Source: Beijerinckiaceae bacterium (lineage in GTDB: Bacteria > Pseudomonadota > Alphaproteobacteria > Rhizobiales > Beijerinckiaceae). From it: 6,302 nucleotides of DNA. Each line of letters begins with the position of its first letter. Position 1 is the first letter of the stretch. The DNA lies in assembly GCA_947455285.1 (NCBI GenBank), contig CANGOK010000194.1, forward strand, positions 1 through 6,302, read 5' to 3'. Under the pieces are notes generated by a model. That model did no database searches. It saw only the letters and a list, made by a program, of their open reading frames with translations, and was not told where the DNA came from. A program made the position numbers and the translations under genes. Positions 5,451 through 6,302 of the stretch are shown piece after piece.

Positions 5451-6302
5451 TCAGGGCATGGCGCCCGGCTCGCGCCCATAGGCCGAGCGCACCTTATCGG
5501 CGACGGCGTCAGGCGCATCGACGATGCTGGCCACAAGTTCGGCAAGCCGCGCCCCGCTCATATGGCGAATGTCGAGATTGGTCTGTTCGGCCTCTTTGAG
5601 AAACTCAGGGTCAGCCAGCGTGTCGTCAAAGGCCTTGCGCATTGCTGCGACACGATCCGCAGGAACCTCCGGAGGCATGAAAAAGGGACGCCCAAGCCCG
5701 ACCGAAGCGGACAGCAGCATCAGCACTTCGCGTTGCTCGTTGGTCTTGGCGAGTTCGTGCATCAAAGGCACGTCAGGCAGCGCCGCCTCACGCTTCAGGC
5801 CTGTCTGGAACAGCACATTCACCTTCTTGTCGCGGATCCAGTCGGGATGTTCGAGCTGGACAGCGGATAGGCTGAAGCCCGCGCGCGCGCTCACTTCGCC
5901 ACGCTCCATGCCAAGATCAGCTTCGCCGCTCGTGCCATAACCCGCGACAATCTTGAACTTAGTGCCGAGCAGCACATTCATGACATTAGCGTAGAGGAAG
6001 CCATTGGAGCTGACGCCGGTCGCGCCTGCGATGACCTCGCGCGCCATGACATCCTCGATGGTCTTCGCCCCCGATGTATGCCACGCCATGGTCAGAAGAT
6101 TGCTGAGGCCCGCGGAGCCGACCCAGTTGAACTTACGCACATCAAAGCGCACCGAAGGGCCGGTGACGAGTTGCTCAAGCGGAATGCCATTATTGACGAC
6201 GCCAAGATATGTTCCATCGCGCGGCGCCTGCCCAAACATGAACTGTGTCGCGCGCATATGGCCAGCGCCCGGCATATTTCGCACAACGATGGACGGCGCG
6301 CC
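5451..6302 (-). CDS. Bug/TctC-family periplasmic solute-binding protein, C-terminal 283 residues (5' end outside window)
   Basis: The frame is open from the right edge to a TGA at 5453-5451; about 40 residues including the signal peptide are missing. An internal GTG at 6284 is not the true start, because conserved family sequence (IVVRNMPGAGH) spans it. Recognisable Bug/TctC segments are NMPGAGHMRATQFM, QAPRDGTYLGVVNNG, the FNWVGSAG region, an SSNGFLYANVMNVLLGTKFK region, GEADLGMERGEVSAR and a C-terminal helix rich in DDTLADPEFLKEAEQ. These proteins bind organic acids in the periplasm for tripartite tricarboxylate transporters or act in sensing. It is followed after 21 bases by the monooxygenase gene, so it likely delivers that pathway's substrate. 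It is clearly a different paralogue from the one at the left edge: only generic family positions are shared. Confidence 0.92.
   Translation of the reverse strand, partial: GAPSIVVRNMPGAGHMRATQFMFGQAPRDGTYLGVVNNGIPLEQLVTGPSVRFDVRKFNWVGSAGLSNLLTMAWHTSGAKTIEDVMAREVIAGATGVSSNGFLYANVMNVLLGTKFKIVAGYGTSGEADLGMERGEVSARAGFSLSAVQLEHPDWIRDKKVNVLFQTGLKREAALPDVPLMHELAKTNEQREVLMLLSASVGLGRPFFMPPEVPADRVAAMRKAFDDTLADPEFLKEAEQTNLDIRHMSGARLAELVASIVDAPDAVADKVRSAYGREPGAMP

Noticed and set aside
3705..5870. Open frame of 721 codons on the plus strand, antisense to the monooxygenase and parts of both flanking genes
   Set aside because: It lies opposite genes with unmistakable family motifs, its product is Arg/Ala/His-rich with no recognisable domain, and it crosses gene boundaries. 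It is what high-GC third-position bias produces on the opposite strand.
1..6302. Mobile element, CRISPR array, tRNA, toxin-antitoxin or defence system
   Set aside because: No terminal inverted repeats, spaced direct repeats, cloverleaf-like sequence or matching protein families were seen. The only regular repeat is the 42-codon propeller repeat, which is protein architecture.

Overview
The window looks like a chromosomal piece of a GC-rich alphaproteobacterium, probably Hyphomicrobiales/Rhizobiales (Bradyrhizobium-, Rhodopseudomonas- or Beijerinckia-like). This is inferred from base composition, from two periplasmic solute-binding proteins of the Bug/TctC family (expanded in such bacteria and in Burkholderiales), and from a Tat-exported YkuD lipoprotein. 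I see no transposase, integrase, tRNA, rRNA or CRISPR array. I see no sign of a defence system. The content is metabolic and envelope-related.

Layout, left to right. (a) Positions 1-924, minus strand: a small lipocalin-like protein (502-924) lies 19 bases upstream of the start of a Bug/TctC solute-binding protein (1-482), whose 3' half runs off the left edge. (b) Positions 925-1000: a 76-base divergent intergenic stretch with two short inverted repeats. (c) Positions 1001-1921, plus strand: a seven-bladed beta-propeller of the virginiamycin B lyase (Vgb) family that lacks the Vgb catalytic residues. (d) Positions 1918-1936: a perfect 7-bp-stem hairpin that spans the convergent stop codons of the propeller gene and the next gene. 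(e) Positions 1933-2610, minus strand: a YkuD L,D-transpeptidase with a combined Tat/lipoprotein signal. (f) Positions 2611-2794: 184 non-coding bases with a weak candidate promoter and a UUCG-capped hairpin. (g) Positions 2795-6302, minus strand: a tightly packed three-gene run. In transcription order it is a second Bug/TctC solute-binding protein (5' end off the right edge), a class A FAD-dependent aromatic hydroxylase, and an ACMSD/gamma-resorcylate-decarboxylase-like amidohydrolase.

Working model (inference): the right-hand operon takes up and degrades an aromatic or related organic acid. The Bug protein captures the substrate in the periplasm, the flavoprotein hydroxylates it, and the metal-dependent amidohydrolase decarboxylates or hydrolyses a product. 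The left-hand pair (lipocalin-like protein plus Bug protein) may belong to a second uptake/catabolic cluster that continues to the left. The points most worth checking are the altered DG fingerprint of the flavoprotein, the arginine-for-histidine pattern in the Vgb-like propeller, and the hairpin shared by two convergent stop codons.
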